From Kitasatospora cineracea (GTDB lineage Bacteria > Actinomycetota > Actinomycetes > Streptomycetales > Streptomycetaceae), in assembly GCF_003751605.1 (NCBI RefSeq), contig NZ_RJVJ01000001.1, forward strand, positions 4,650,001-4,714,000: a stretch of 64,000 nt of DNA, written 5' to 3'. Below the pieces are notes generated by a model that saw nothing but the letters and a program-made list of their open reading frames with translations, was not told where the DNA came from and did no database searches. The translations under genes were made by a program, and so were the position numbers. Below are positions 1-8,327 of the stretch, piece after piece; the stretch's first letter is position 1, and each line of letters begins with the position of its first letter.

Positions 1-827
1 AGCTCGCGATCGCGCCGAACGCGGACGGCCGACTGGAGGTGTTCGCCCTCAACGGCACTACTTTGCAACACCGTTACCAGCTCCAGCCGTCCGGCGGCTG
101 GTCCGGTTGGGAGTCCTTCGGTGGTGGCGGTCATGACCTCGCGGTCGGCTCCAACCAGGACGGTCGGATCGAGGTGTTCGCCTCCGGACCGGTCGGCGTC
201 TTCCACAAGTACCAGGCCGCGCCGAACGGCGGCTGGTCGGACTGGGAGTCCACGGGTGGCGGTCCCGCCGACAGTGAGATCGCGCTCGGGAAGGCTCCGG
301 ACGGGCGGTTGGAGGTGTTCGCCCTCAACGGCAGCACCTTCCAGCACATTTGGCAGACGGGGGTGAACGGCGGCTGGTCCGCCTGGGAGACCTTCGGCGG
401 TGGCGGTCGTGACCTCACGGTCGACCACAACCAGGACGGCCGTCTGGAGGTCTTCGCGTCCGGACCGGTCGGCGTGTTCCACAAGTACCAGACCAGCCCC
501 ACCGGTTGGTCCGACTGGGAGCCCACCGGAGGACCGGCCGACTCCCGGCTCACCAGCGAGCGCGCCCCGGACGGGCGGGTCGAGGTGTTCGCCATCAACG
601 GCAGCACCGCGCAGCACATCTGGCAGACCGGTCTGAACGCCCCCTACAACCAGTGGGAGACCTTCGGCAGCGGCGGCACCGAGGTCGTCGCCACCGCCAA
701 CGCGGACGGGCGGATCGAGGTCTTCGGGACCAGCAACGCGGGTGTCTTCCACAAGTGGCAGACCGGATTCTCCACCTGGTCCGACTGGGCCTGGCTCAAC
801 ACCACCGCCGGACCCGCCGTCGGCTGA
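1..827 (+). CDS. PLL-like beta-propeller protein, C-terminal part (5' end outside window)
   Basis: The reading frame is open from base 3, so the gene starts upstream of the window. All ~274 visible codons are a sugar-binding-lectin-like repeat of about 50 residues: GGWS(G/D)WE(S/T)-FGGG, then DGR(L/I)EVFA, then a (Q)HxWQT/FHKYQ step. This is the pattern of PLL-like (Photorhabdus lectin type) beta-propellers, with roughly five repeats visible. Blades alternate between an ALNG and an SGPVG type, suggesting duplication of blade pairs. The product is probably secreted and binds glycans; the signal peptide and any catalytic module would lie upstream. The next gene carries the same kind of repeats, so the two are probably functionally linked. 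Confidence 0.8.
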   Translation, partial: LAIAPNADGRLEVFALNGTTLQHRYQLQPSGGWSGWESFGGGGHDLAVGSNQDGRIEVFASGPVGVFHKYQAAPNGGWSDWESTGGGPADSEIALGKAPDGRLEVFALNGSTFQHIWQTGVNGGWSAWETFGGGGRDLTVDHNQDGRLEVFASGPVGVFHKYQTSPTGWSDWEPTGGPADSRLTSERAPDGRVEVFAINGSTAQHIWQTGLNAPYNQWETFGSGGTEVVATANADGRIEVFGTSNAGVFHKWQTGFSTWSDWAWLNTTAGPAVG

Positions 828-857
828 CCGTACCGGCAACCCTCCTGGAGCGCAGTC

Positions 858-2903
858 ATGTCCCCGATCAGCAGGCGCGGACTGCTGCGGGCGGCCGGAG
901 CGGGAGCACTCGTGCTCCCGCTCGCGGGCCGTCCCGCCACCGCGGCCCCCGCCGTCGCCGTCGATGCCGCCGAGCCCCACCTGTGGGTCGGCGCCGGGCC
1001 GTTCGGCCAGGTCTACGACCCGTCCACCGTGCGCGGCCGCTACCTCAACGACCACACGCTGGTCCGGACGGGCGGGCGTTGGCACCTGTTCGGCATCGTC
1101 GGGGACAGCGCGCCGCCCGGGCAGGCGCCCGACAGTTCCGCCGAGGTGTCGTTCGCGCACGCCTCGGCGCCCGACCCGTCCGGCCCGTGGACCGGGCACC
1201 CGGACGCGTTGACGGTCGATCCCTCGTACTTCGGGGAGGAGCACCTGTGGGCCCCGCACGTCGTCGAGTCGAACGGCGTCCACTGGATGTTCTACGCGGC
1301 GGGCGGGCGCGCCGGGGCGGCGATCAACGCCGCGACCTCCACCGACCTGTCCACCTGGACCCGGCTGCCGTCCGGGCCGCTGTTCCGCGGCAACGCCGCC
1401 CGCGACCCGATGGTGCTGCGGATCGGCGCCGAGTGGGTGATGTACTACACCGAACTGGCGGCCGCCGACGGCCGGCACCAGGTCTGCTACCGGCGCTCCG
1501 CCGACCTGCTGGCCTGGGGAGCCCCGGGCGTGGCCTTCGCCGACGCGGCGACCGCCGCGGACGGCGTGTCGGTCACCGAGTCGCCGTTCGTGGTGGCCCG
1601 GGACGGCTGGTACTACCTGTTCCTCGGGCCGCGGAACGGGTACGAGGGCACCGACGTCCTCGCCTCCCGGGACCCGTTCCGCTTCACCCTCGACGGCTGG
1701 GCCGGCCACGTGCCGGGCCACGCGGTGGAGGCGGTCACCGACGGGCAGCAGTGGTGGGCGAGCGCCGCGGGCTGGTTCCGGCACGGCCTGTACCTGGCCC
1801 CGCTGCGCTGGCAGCCCGCCCCGCCGCCCTGGCAGAGCCCGGACAACCCGGTCGCCGCCCTGGACGCGCGGGGCCTGCTGAACGTCTTCGCCCTGGACGC
1901 GGCCGACCGGTCGGTGCTGCGCCGGGTCCAGCTCGACCCGGCCGCCGACACCTGGTCGGACTGGGAGGCGTTCGGCGGCCCGGCCGGCGCGGTGCCGGTG
2001 CTGGGCCGCGACACCGACGGCCGGTTGGAGGTGTTCTCGCTCGCCCCCGGCGGCACCGGGCTGGACCACCGCGTCCAGCGGGCCGACGGCTCCTGGTCGG
2101 ACTGGGAGGCGTTCGGCGGCCCGGCCGGCGCCGCCCCCGCCGTCGCCCGGAACGCCGACGGCCGACTGGAGGTCTTCGCGCCCGCCCCCGGCGGCGCGCT
2201 GGTCGCCCGCCGCCGCCAGCGCTCGCCCGGCTCGCCCGACTGGGAGGACTGGGACGCGGGGTTCGGCGGCCCGGTGGGCGCACCGCCGGTGGTCGCCGCC
2301 AACGCCGACGGCCGGTTGGAGGTGTTCGTGCTCGCGCCCGGCGGCGCGGCGCTGCTGCACCGCTGGCAGACCTCGCCCGGCGGCGCCTGGTCCGGCTGGG
2401 AGCGCTTCGGCACGCCCGCGGGCGGCGCGCCGCGGGTGGCCCGGGACGGCACCGGCCGCCTGAACGTCACCGCGGTCGCCCCGTCCGGCACGGCGGCCTT
2501 CCACCGCCGCCAGTCGGTGCCCAGCGGGGGCTGGGACGACTGGCAGCCGCTGCTCGGCTGGTCCACCGCCGCCCCGCTGACGGTCGCCGGAGCGGACGGC
2601 CGACTGGAGGCGTTCACGCTCGCCCCCGGCGGCGAACGGCTGTCCCACCGCTGGCAGTCGGCGCTCGCGGGAGCCTGGGCGCCGGACGGGGTGCTCGGCG
2701 AGGACTTCGGCGAACCCGGCCCGGCCGCCGCCCCGCCCACGGCCGTCGCCGACCCGACCGGGCGGCTGCACGTCTTCGCGGTGGCCGGGGACGGCCGGCT
2801 GCGCACCCGGGTCCAGGACCGGCCCGGCGGCGGCTGGCGGCCGTGGACCGCCTTCGGCGACCGCCCGGTGGCACCGCTGCCCACGGGGACGCCGTTGCCC
2901 TGA
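858..2903 (+). CDS. Secreted GH43-like glycosidase fused to PLL-type propeller repeats
   Basis: A 681-residue protein. The N-terminus carries a twin-arginine signal (SRRGLLRA then a hydrophobic stretch and an Ala-rich cleavage region near residue 34), so export by Tat is likely. Residues ~40-320 look like a five-bladed GH43/GH32-type catalytic propeller (NDHTLVRTGGRWHLF, APHVVESNGVHWMFYAAGG, RDPMVLRIG). Residues ~325-675 hold about seven SDWEAFGGP/DGRLEVF blades of the PLL-like lectin type. The start at 858 has GGAG nine bases upstream. It lies 30 bp after the preceding PLL-repeat gene, probably in one operon. The substrate cannot be read from sequence, and I did not prove the catalytic acid residues. 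Confidence 0.72.
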   Translation: MSPISRRGLLRAAGAGALVLPLAGRPATAAPAVAVDAAEPHLWVGAGPFGQVYDPSTVRGRYLNDHTLVRTGGRWHLFGIVGDSAPPGQAPDSSAEVSFAHASAPDPSGPWTGHPDALTVDPSYFGEEHLWAPHVVESNGVHWMFYAAGGRAGAAINAATSTDLSTWTRLPSGPLFRGNAARDPMVLRIGAEWVMYYTELAAADGRHQVCYRRSADLLAWGAPGVAFADAATAADGVSVTESPFVVARDGWYYLFLGPRNGYEGTDVLASRDPFRFTLDGWAGHVPGHAVEAVTDGQQWWASAAGWFRHGLYLAPLRWQPAPPPWQSPDNPVAALDARGLLNVFALDAADRSVLRRVQLDPAADTWSDWEAFGGPAGAVPVLGRDTDGRLEVFSLAPGGTGLDHRVQRADGSWSDWEAFGGPAGAAPAVARNADGRLEVFAPAPGGALVARRRQRSPGSPDWEDWDAGFGGPVGAPPVVAANADGRLEVFVLAPGGAALLHRWQTSPGGAWSGWERFGTPAGGAPRVARDGTGRLNVTAVAPSGTAAFHRRQSVPSGGWDDWQPLLGWSTAAPLTVAGADGRLEAFTLAPGGERLSHRWQSALAGAWAPDGVLGEDFGEPGPAAAPPTAVADPTGRLHVFAVAGDGRLRTRVQDRPGGGWRPWTAFGDRPVAPLPTGTPLP

Positions 2904-3041
2904 CCGCAACTCCCGCCCGCTCCCCCCACACCTTGTCACGTGACCTACACCACACGGTGGTTGTCATGCTCAAAGGGGTAGCGTTCGTCCGTCGGGCAAC
3001 GGTCGGAACGGGGGAGCGGTGCGGCGCGGGACGGGGGAGCG

Positions 3042-3806
3042 GTGAGCGGGATCGTCGTCCACCTGCCGGAGGGCAACGGCGACGACGCCGTGACCCTGCG
3101 GCTCGGTCCGGGGGAGCGGGCGCGGTTCGGCCGCGGCTCGGCCGGCACGCCGGTGGAGCTCCGCCTCGGCGACGAGACGGTCTCCCGGCTGGCCGGTGAG
3201 ATCCACGCGATCGACGACCACTGGCAGTTGAGCAACCTCAGCAACACCCACGCCTACCTGGTGGAGAACCCGGAGGGCGCCGGAGAGTACCTGCGGGTGC
3301 CGCCGCGGCGGGTCGGCGCGCCGATCCCGTTCGAGTTCTCCCGGGTGGTGCTGCCCTCACGGCGCGAAACCCCGCTCTCCTTCCAGGTGTTCGCGCCCGA
3401 CCACGTCTACCTGGACCCGCACACCCTCGGCGGCTCCGGCGCCAGCCGCACCATGACGGCGTACTCGATGGACGAGACCGCCACCTACTTCCTGGTCCTG
3501 GTCGCGCTCTGCGAACCCTGGCTGCGCGACCGCTCGCCCGCCGCCGTGCCCACCACCCCGCAGGTGGTCGCCCGGCTGCACGGACACCCCGCCTGCGCCC
3601 GGCTCACCGCCCGCGCGGTCAGCTCGCACCTGGACTACCTGGCCGACGAGAAGCTCCGCATCGACCTGCCCGACGGCGCGGGCCGGGCCGACCGCCGCCA
3701 CGGCAAGCGCGAGGCCGTCGTCGGCCTCGCCCTGAAGTTCGGCATCGTCCGCGAGGAGCACCTCGCGCTCCTGCCGCACCCCGAACCCGCCGGGCCCGGA
3801 CGGTAG
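3042..3806 (+). CDS. FHA domain protein paired with a Ser/Thr kinase
   Basis: A 254-residue cytoplasmic protein. Residues ~25-75 carry the hallmarks of a phosphothreonine-binding FHA domain: FGRGS, then VSRLAGEIHAIDDHW and LSNLSNTHAYLV, supplying the conserved Arg, Ser, His and Asn positions. The rest (~130-250) looks like a helical winged-helix-like region (VVARLHGHPAC, AVSSHLDYLADEKLRIDL) of unknown role. It begins with GTG after a GGGGGAG ribosome site; the same 13-bp motif is duplicated just upstream. It is followed 12 bp later by a kinase gene, so the FHA module probably reads that kinase's phosphorylation state. Confidence 0.75.
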   Translation: MSGIVVHLPEGNGDDAVTLRLGPGERARFGRGSAGTPVELRLGDETVSRLAGEIHAIDDHWQLSNLSNTHAYLVENPEGAGEYLRVPPRRVGAPIPFEFSRVVLPSRRETPLSFQVFAPDHVYLDPHTLGGSGASRTMTAYSMDETATYFLVLVALCEPWLRDRSPAAVPTTPQVVARLHGHPACARLTARAVSSHLDYLADEKLRIDLPDGAGRADRRHGKREAVVGLALKFGIVREEHLALLPHPEPAGPGR

Positions 3807-3818
3807 GGAGACGTGCCG

Positions 3819-5288
3819 ATGGTGCCCCACCCGGACTTCGGCGAGGATCGCGAGGACCTGCTGCCGCCCGGCCACCGGGTCGGCGGCTGGACCGTCACCG
3901 GGCCCATCGGCGAAGGCGGCTGGGCGACCGTCTACGCCGCCCGCCGAACCGGGGCGGCCGACGGCTCGGACGGCTCGGACGGTGCGGCGGGCGCCGACGC
4001 GGACGACACGGTCGCGCTCAAGGTGCTGCCGACCGCCGGGCTCGCCCCCCGCCAGGCCCGCCGGGTCGCCGAAACCGCCCGGCGGGAAGCCGAGTTGGCC
4101 CGCACCGCGCCGCACCCCCGGCTGGTCCGGTTGCTCGACACCCTCGTCCTGTCCGCCCCCGACCACCCGGTGCTCGACGGCGCGATCGTCCTGGTGATGG
4201 AACGCGCCCGGTGCACCCTGCGCGACCTGCTCGTTGCCGACCTGCCCGGCACCGGCCCGACCGGCAGCGACCTGCCCGGCACCGGCCCGTCCGGCAGGGG
4301 CCCGTCCGGCAGCGGCCCGTCCGGCAGCGGTCCGGACGAGGACCGGGGCGGCCGGATCGTGGCCGGGATCTGCGAGGGCCTGGCCCACCTGCACCGCTCC
4401 GGTTGGGCCCACGGCGACCTGAAACCCGAGAACGTCCTCATCGGCGAGGACGGCGAGGTCCGGCTCTCCGACTTCGGCCTCGCCATCGAACTCACCGGCA
4501 CCCACGGCTACTCCGCCCCGCTGGGCACCCCCGACTACCTCCCGCCCGAACGCCGGAGGGAACCGCTCGGCGAACACGGCGTCAAGGTCCGGACGACCGC
4601 CGACATCTGGGCGCTCGGCATCGTGATCCACGAGGTGTTCGCCGCGGGCGTCCCGCCGTTCCCCGGCGCCACCCCCACCGCCCGCAGCGCCGCCGCCCAG
4701 CAGTACGCCGAAGGCCGCGCCGCGCTGCGGCTGGACCCCGGCATCCCCCCGTTCTGGCGGGCCCTGGCCGCCGACTGCCTCGCCACCACCCACGCCGCCC
4801 GCGCCCCGCACACCGCCGAGAGCCTGCTCGCCCGGATCCGCGCCCACCACTCCGGCCCCGGCCCCGGCCCCGGCCGCCGCCCGCGCTCCCGTCCCGTCCT
4901 GCTCGTCCTCGCCGCCGTCCTCGCGGCCGCCACCGCCGTCGCGGCCGCCCTCTGGCCGCCCCCGGACCGGCCCGCCCGGCCCGGCCGCCTGCAGGTCTTC
5001 AACGCCGAACGCGGCTGCCAGGACCGCACCGACCGCGACCCCCGGTGCAGTCTCGGCCTCGCCGTCGACCCGATGCGCCCGTACACCACCGAGAACGTCA
5101 TCGCCACCCGGGTCTGGCACGACGACGTCCTCGACGCCGACTGCCAGCTCCGCGACGGCCTCCCCGTCATCAACGAGGAGGACGTCGCCTCCACCCTCTG
5201 GTACCGGATCCGCCTCCCCGGAACCGTCACCGGCTGGCTCCCGGCCGTCCGCACCAAGGACCGCCCCGCCCTCCCCGACTGCCCCTGA
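3819..5288 (+). CDS. Membrane-anchored serine/threonine protein kinase
   Basis: A 489-residue PknB-type kinase. Visible elements: glycine loop (IGEGGWATVY), VALK lysine near residue 68, catalytic HGDLKPEN near 198-205, DFG near 218, and an activation segment ending GTPDYLPPER. A transmembrane helix lies near residues 358-378, followed by an ~110-residue extracytoplasmic tail with several cysteines and no PASTA repeat. An insertion at ~142-172 repeats a short Gly-Pro-Thr/Ser-Gly unit inside the N-to-C lobe region. I prefer the ATG at 3819 because GGGAG lies 8 nt upstream; the GTG at 3813 is too close to it. It is co-transcribed with the FHA gene. Confidence 0.85.
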   Translation: MVPHPDFGEDREDLLPPGHRVGGWTVTGPIGEGGWATVYAARRTGAADGSDGSDGAAGADADDTVALKVLPTAGLAPRQARRVAETARREAELARTAPHPRLVRLLDTLVLSAPDHPVLDGAIVLVMERARCTLRDLLVADLPGTGPTGSDLPGTGPSGRGPSGSGPSGSGPDEDRGGRIVAGICEGLAHLHRSGWAHGDLKPENVLIGEDGEVRLSDFGLAIELTGTHGYSAPLGTPDYLPPERRREPLGEHGVKVRTTADIWALGIVIHEVFAAGVPPFPGATPTARSAAAQQYAEGRAALRLDPGIPPFWRALAADCLATTHAARAPHTAESLLARIRAHHSGPGPGPGRRPRSRPVLLVLAAVLAAATAVAAALWPPPDRPARPGRLQVFNAERGCQDRTDRDPRCSLGLAVDPMRPYTTENVIATRVWHDDVLDADCQLRDGLPVINEEDVASTLWYRIRLPGTVTGWLPAVRTKDRPALPDCP

Positions 5289-5304
5289 CCGCCGGCGCGC
5301 TGCG

Positions 5305-5883
5305 CTACGTCGGCTGACGGGGCGTCAGGGGTGCGCCGCAGCGCAGGTTCCAGCGTGCCGCGCGGCCGCTCAGCGAGGTGGCGGTGAGCGGGGCGGCGTC
5401 CAGCCGCCAGAACGCGGCGGGCGGCAGGGCCAGCGCGTGCACCACGGCGGCCCGGACGACGGCCGGTTCGGCGACGGCGAGCAGGCGGCCGGCGTCGGCG
5501 GGCAGGGCGTCCAGCCAGGTGCCGACCCGGGCCAGCAGGGCGGTGACGCACTCGCCGCCGGGCGGGGCGAAGTCCGGGTCGGACAGCCAGGCGCTGATCG
5601 ACTGCGGTGCGGACGCGGCGAGTTCGGTGAGGCGGCGGCCGCGCCAGCTGCCCGCGTCCAGATCGCCGAGGGCGGCCTCGACCCGGGCCCCGGGCAGGCC
5701 CAGCGCCCCGGCGGTCTGCCGGCAGCGCGCGGACGGCCCGGTCAGTACGAGGTCGGCCCGGGGTGCGGCCAGGGCGCGGGCCGGGTCCAGTTCGGCGTCC
5801 GTCAGCGGCAGGTCGTCCCCGAACCGGGCCTCGCGCAGCTCCGTCCCGAGCGCCGGTGCGACCAACATCACCCGGACCGACAC
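5305..5883 (-). CDS. Histidine phosphatase-like protein of the cbt cobalt locus
   Basis: A 192-residue protein resembling the phosphoglycerate-mutase/CobC histidine phosphatase superfamily: LTDAELDPARAL, LVLTGPSARCRQTAGAL, a GDLDAGSWRGRRL block and a VAEPAVVRAAVVHAL segment near the second histidine position. The N-terminal RHG motif of active phosphatases is replaced by VAPA, so catalysis is doubtful. It starts at GTG 5883 after a strong GGAGGGGAGGG site. It diverges from cbtBA and ends tail-to-tail with the kinase. Such genes are common beside cbtAB in Streptomyces, so a cobalamin or cobalt role is an inference from context. Confidence 0.65.
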   Translation of the reverse strand: MSVRVMLVAPALGTELREARFGDDLPLTDAELDPARALAAPRADLVLTGPSARCRQTAGALGLPGARVEAALGDLDAGSWRGRRLTELAASAPQSISAWLSDPDFAPPGGECVTALLARVGTWLDALPADAGRLLAVAEPAVVRAAVVHALALPPAAFWRLDAAPLTATSLSGRAARWNLRCGAPLTPRQPT

Positions 5884-5961
5884 GGGCCCTCCCCTCCACG
5901 GATCATTCGTCCACGTCCTGGCGGTGCGGCGTGCCGCGCCCCTGGCGGGGCCCGCCCGGGA

Positions 5962-6100
5962 ACGGTACCTTCTCGGCGAACAACCTCATATCAACGACGG
6001 TACGCGGAAGTCCGGTGAGAACCCGGCACGGTCGCGCCACTGTGAACCCCGGCCACGGGGAAGTCAGACCCGCCTCCGTCGTTTCCTGCTCCACACGACC
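5962..6100 (+). promoter_or_regulatory. Cobalamin riboswitch upstream of cbtBA
   Basis: The segment contains the conserved core of a cobalamin riboswitch: GGAAGTCCGGTGAGAACCCGG near 6006-6026, the GCCACTG B12-box at 6036-6042, and GGAAGTCAGACCC near 6059-6071. It lies 35 bp upstream of cbtB in the sense direction. It is expected to shut off cobalt-uptake genes when adenosylcobalamin is plentiful, by transcription or ribosome-site control. The boundaries are approximate because the outer P1 stem was not folded. Confidence 0.85.
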
Positions 6101-6134
6101 GGGACGCGAGTTCCCGCAAGGAGGTCACCCGGCC

Positions 6135-6353
6135 ATGGCTCACCCCATCGCGCCCGCCGCCGTCACCACGCCGGCCATCACCCCCCTCTCCGTCAGGGCC
6201 GTCGCCCCCTGGGCGCTGTTCTTCGGCGTCCTGCTGCTCGCCGTGCTCTACTTCGTCGGCGCCGAACAGGGCGCCACCTCGCTGATCTCCGGCGAGAGCG
6301 TGCACGAGTGGGTGCACGACGGCCGCCACCTGCTCGGCTTCCCCTGCCACTGA
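6135..6353 (+). CDS. cbtB: CbtB, small subunit of a cobalt transporter
   Basis: A 72-residue protein with one transmembrane helix (ALFFGVLLLAVLYFVGA, about residues 27-43) and a metal-liganding C-terminus, HEWVHDGRHLLGFPCH, typical of CbtB. CbtB works with CbtA as a predicted two-subunit cobalt uptake system for B12 synthesis. The start at 6135 follows AGGAGG by ~11 nt. The longer frame upstream runs through the riboswitch and is not the real start. It forms an operon with cbtA 33 bp downstream. Confidence 0.88.
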   Translation: MAHPIAPAAVTTPAITPLSVRAVAPWALFFGVLLLAVLYFVGAEQGATSLISGESVHEWVHDGRHLLGFPCH

Positions 6354-6386
6354 CCCGCCCGGCAGAAGAAGCGAGCACCTGAACAC

Positions 6387-7136
6387 ATGAACTCCCACAC
6401 CGTCAGGAACCTCCTGGTCCGCGGCATGCTCGCCGGACTCGGCGCGGGCGTCCTCGCCCTGGTCGTCGCCTACCTGCTGGGCGAGCCCCGCATCGACGCG
6501 GCGATCGCCTTCGAGGAGGGCCACAGCCACGAGCACGGCGAGGAACTCGTCAGCCGCACCCTGCAGTCCACCGCGGGCCTGGCCACCGGCATCCTGCTCT
6601 ACGGCCTCGCCCTGGGCGGCATCGCCGCCCTCGCGTACTGCTTCGCGCTCGGCCGCACCGGCCGCCTCGGCCCCCGGGCCACCGCCCTGCTGCTCTCCGG
6701 CGCCGCCCTGGTCGCCGTCTACCTCGTCCCCTTCCTCAAGTACCCGGCCAACCCGCCGTCCGTCGGCGACCCCGACACCATCGGCCACCGCACCGCCCTG
6801 TACTTCCTGATGATGCTGCTCAGCGTGCTGCTCGCGGTCGCCGCGACCGTGGCCGGCAAGCAGCTCGCCCCGCGCCTGGGCAACTGGAACGCCACCCTGG
6901 CCGCCGCGCTCGGCTACGCCGCGCTGATCGGCCTCGGGTACGTCCTGCTGCCCGCGATCAACGAAGTCCCCGCGGACTTCTCCGCCACCCTGCTCTGGCA
7001 GTTCCGCACCGCGGCCCTGGCCATCCAGCTCACCCTCTGGCTGTCCTTCGGCCTGCTCTTCGGCCACCTCGCCGAACGCCTGCTGCTCCCCAAGCCCGTC
7101 CGGACGCCCGCCACGGCCGTTACCGCCGCCAACTAG
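6387..7136 (+). CDS. cbtA: CbtA, membrane subunit of a cobalt transporter
   Basis: A 249-residue protein with about five to six hydrophobic segments. A His/Glu-rich loop after the first helix (EEGHSHEHGEE, ~residues 43-53) is a likely metal-capture site, and a conserved FLKYPANPPSVGDPDTI loop follows. Both features are typical of the CbtA family. It lies 33 bp after cbtB under the same B12 riboswitch and ends just before a strong hairpin at 7143-7188. The cbt assignment rests on family pattern and on neighbouring cobF; substrate specificity for cobalt is family knowledge, not seen directly. Confidence 0.88.
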   Translation: MNSHTVRNLLVRGMLAGLGAGVLALVVAYLLGEPRIDAAIAFEEGHSHEHGEELVSRTLQSTAGLATGILLYGLALGGIAALAYCFALGRTGRLGPRATALLLSGAALVAVYLVPFLKYPANPPSVGDPDTIGHRTALYFLMMLLSVLLAVAATVAGKQLAPRLGNWNATLAAALGYAALIGLGYVLLPAINEVPADFSATLLWQFRTAALAIQLTLWLSFGLLFGHLAERLLLPKPVRTPATAVTAAN

Positions 7137-7142
7137 CAACCT

Positions 7143-7188
7143 CCCAGGGCCGGTTCGCGCCCCGCGCGGGGTACGGACCGGCCCTGGG
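7143..7188. terminator. Bidirectional hairpin after cbtA
   Basis: Twelve-base perfect arms, CCCAGGGCCGGT at 7143-7154 and its complement at 7177-7188, enclose a second GC-rich inverted segment. The hairpin sits between the cbtA stop codon and the convergent metE remnant, so it can serve both strands. Confidence 0.75.
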
Positions 7189-7196
7189 GCGTGCGG

Positions 7197-7295
7197 TCAG
7201 TCGGTCCGCTGGTCCTGCAGCTGCGCGCGCAGGGTGCGGGCGGCGGTGACCAGGCTGCCGATCGAGGCCCGGGTCTGCGGCCCGCCCGTTGTCCG
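7197..7295 (-). pseudogene. metE: metE 3' remnant (cobalamin-independent methionine synthase)
   Basis: Read on the minus strand and ending with TGA at 7197-7199, about 32 codons give a tail containing PQTRASIGSLVTAARTLRAQ. This matches the extreme C-terminus of actinobacterial MetE, where KTRGWPETRASLxNLVxAAR precedes the end. The rest of the ~2.3-kb gene is absent. Upstream on the same strand, ~55 bp away, is a full cobalamin riboswitch, the normal regulator of metE. The reading frame has no start codon and cannot make enzyme. The remnant call is from pattern memory of MetE and should be confirmed by alignment. Confidence 0.65.
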
Positions 7296-7349
7296 TGCCG
7301 GCCCGCCCTCGAGGTCACCGGCTACCGGGCGCGAACGGGTCGCACCCGG

Positions 7350-7548
7350 GCACGGGCAGGACTTCGGACTCGCGGGCGCACCCGGGGAGTTGACGCCTCC
7401 CGGGCACCTACTGGCCGTCGCTTCCCAGGCGCGTCCGGACCCAGTGCGTATGACGGCGGTCGTTCCCGCTCACCGCTGCGGGGCAGTCCCGGACCGGCCA
7501 CCAAAGGCGTCACCGGGTTCCCTCTTACGACGCCCCGCCTGGTGGACG
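7350..7548 (-). promoter_or_regulatory. Second cobalamin riboswitch, now orphaned
   Basis: On the minus strand the segment shows, in order, AAGAGGGAACCCGGTGACGCC, an ACTGCCCCGCAGCGGTGAGC block, ACCGCCGTCATACGCACTGG, TGGGAAGCGACGGCCAGTAG and GCGAGTCCGAAGTCCTGCC. These are the conserved elements of the long actinobacterial adenosylcobalamin riboswitch. It starts about 18 bp after the cobF stop codon and points at the metE remnant. With no intact gene downstream it probably regulates nothing now. Confidence 0.88.
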
Positions 7549-7565
7549 GGGCGGGCGGGAGTCGG

Positions 7566-8327
7566 TCAGTCGTCGGTGCGGCGCAGCAGGTAGCTGTCCA
7601 TGATCCAGCCCTTGCGCTCGCGCGCTTCCCGCCTCAACTCGGCGATCTCGTCGGCGAGTTCGGCCAGCGGTCCGGAGACCAGGATCTCGTCCCCGGTGCC
7701 CAGGTAGGCGCCGTAGTGGATGTGCACGCCCGCGGGGTCGATCTCGGCGAACGCGCCCTGCCCGTCCAGCATCACCACCGCGTCCTCCGAGCCCGGTCCG
7801 AAGCCCTCGGCGGCCAGCCGCCGCCCGGTGGTGATCCGCACCGGACGCGCGGTGCGGGTCAGCGTGGTGCGGTGCCGGGCCGCCAGCACCGAGACGCTGC
7901 TGATGCCGGGGACGACCGTGTACCCGAACTCCGTCCGGCCGCGCGCCAGGATCCGGTCCAGCACGGCGGTCACGCTGTCGTACAGCGCCGGGTCGCCCCA
8001 CACCAGCAGCGCGCCCGTCCCGCCGTCCGGCACCTGCTCGGCCACCGCCCGCTCCACCAGGTCGGCCCGCCGCTCCCGCCACTCCTCCACCGCCTCCGCG
8101 TACGCGGCCGCGCCGCGGTCCCGGGCCGGGTCGACCAGCTCGACCACCCGGTGCCCGGGGCGGCCGTGCTCGGCGATCATGTCCCGCCGCAGCCGCATCA
8201 GGTCCTGCCGCTCGGCGGGCTTGTCCAGCAGCAGGAACACGTCGGCGCGGCCGAACGCCTTGACCGCCTCCAGGGTGAGGTGGTTGGGGTCGCCCGCGCC
8301 GATGCCGATGACGAGAAGAGTGCGCAT
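7566..8327 (-). CDS. cobF: Precorrin-6A synthase (deacetylating), CobF
   Basis: A 253-residue tetrapyrrole methyltransferase: MRTLLVIGIGAGDPNHLTLEA at the N-terminus (P-loop-like GIGAGDP), LLVWGDPALYDS (~120), VVPGISSVSVLAARH (~150) and a C-terminal GYGAYLG-type block. CobF adds the C-1 methyl of precorrin-5 with release of acetate in aerobic B12 synthesis. The start at 8327 fits the family N-terminus; a longer open frame upstream encodes unrelated debris. It stands apart from the main cob cluster but beside cobalt uptake genes. No riboswitch is seen in front of it. Confidence 0.88.
   Translation of the reverse strand: MRTLLVIGIGAGDPNHLTLEAVKAFGRADVFLLLDKPAERQDLMRLRRDMIAEHGRPGHRVVELVDPARDRGAAAYAEAVEEWRERRADLVERAVAEQVPDGGTGALLVWGDPALYDSVTAVLDRILARGRTEFGYTVVPGISSVSVLAARHRTTLTRTARPVRITTGRRLAAEGFGPGSEDAVVMLDGQGAFAEIDPAGVHIHYGAYLGTGDEILVSGPLAELADEIAELRREARERKGWIMDSYLLRRTDD

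Noticed and set aside
506..3199. Very long plus-strand open frame (about 900 codons) over the propeller genes
   Set aside because: It is Arg/Gly/Pro-rich shadow coding in the wrong frame; the real genes (to 827, and 858-2903) have domain patterns and ribosome sites.
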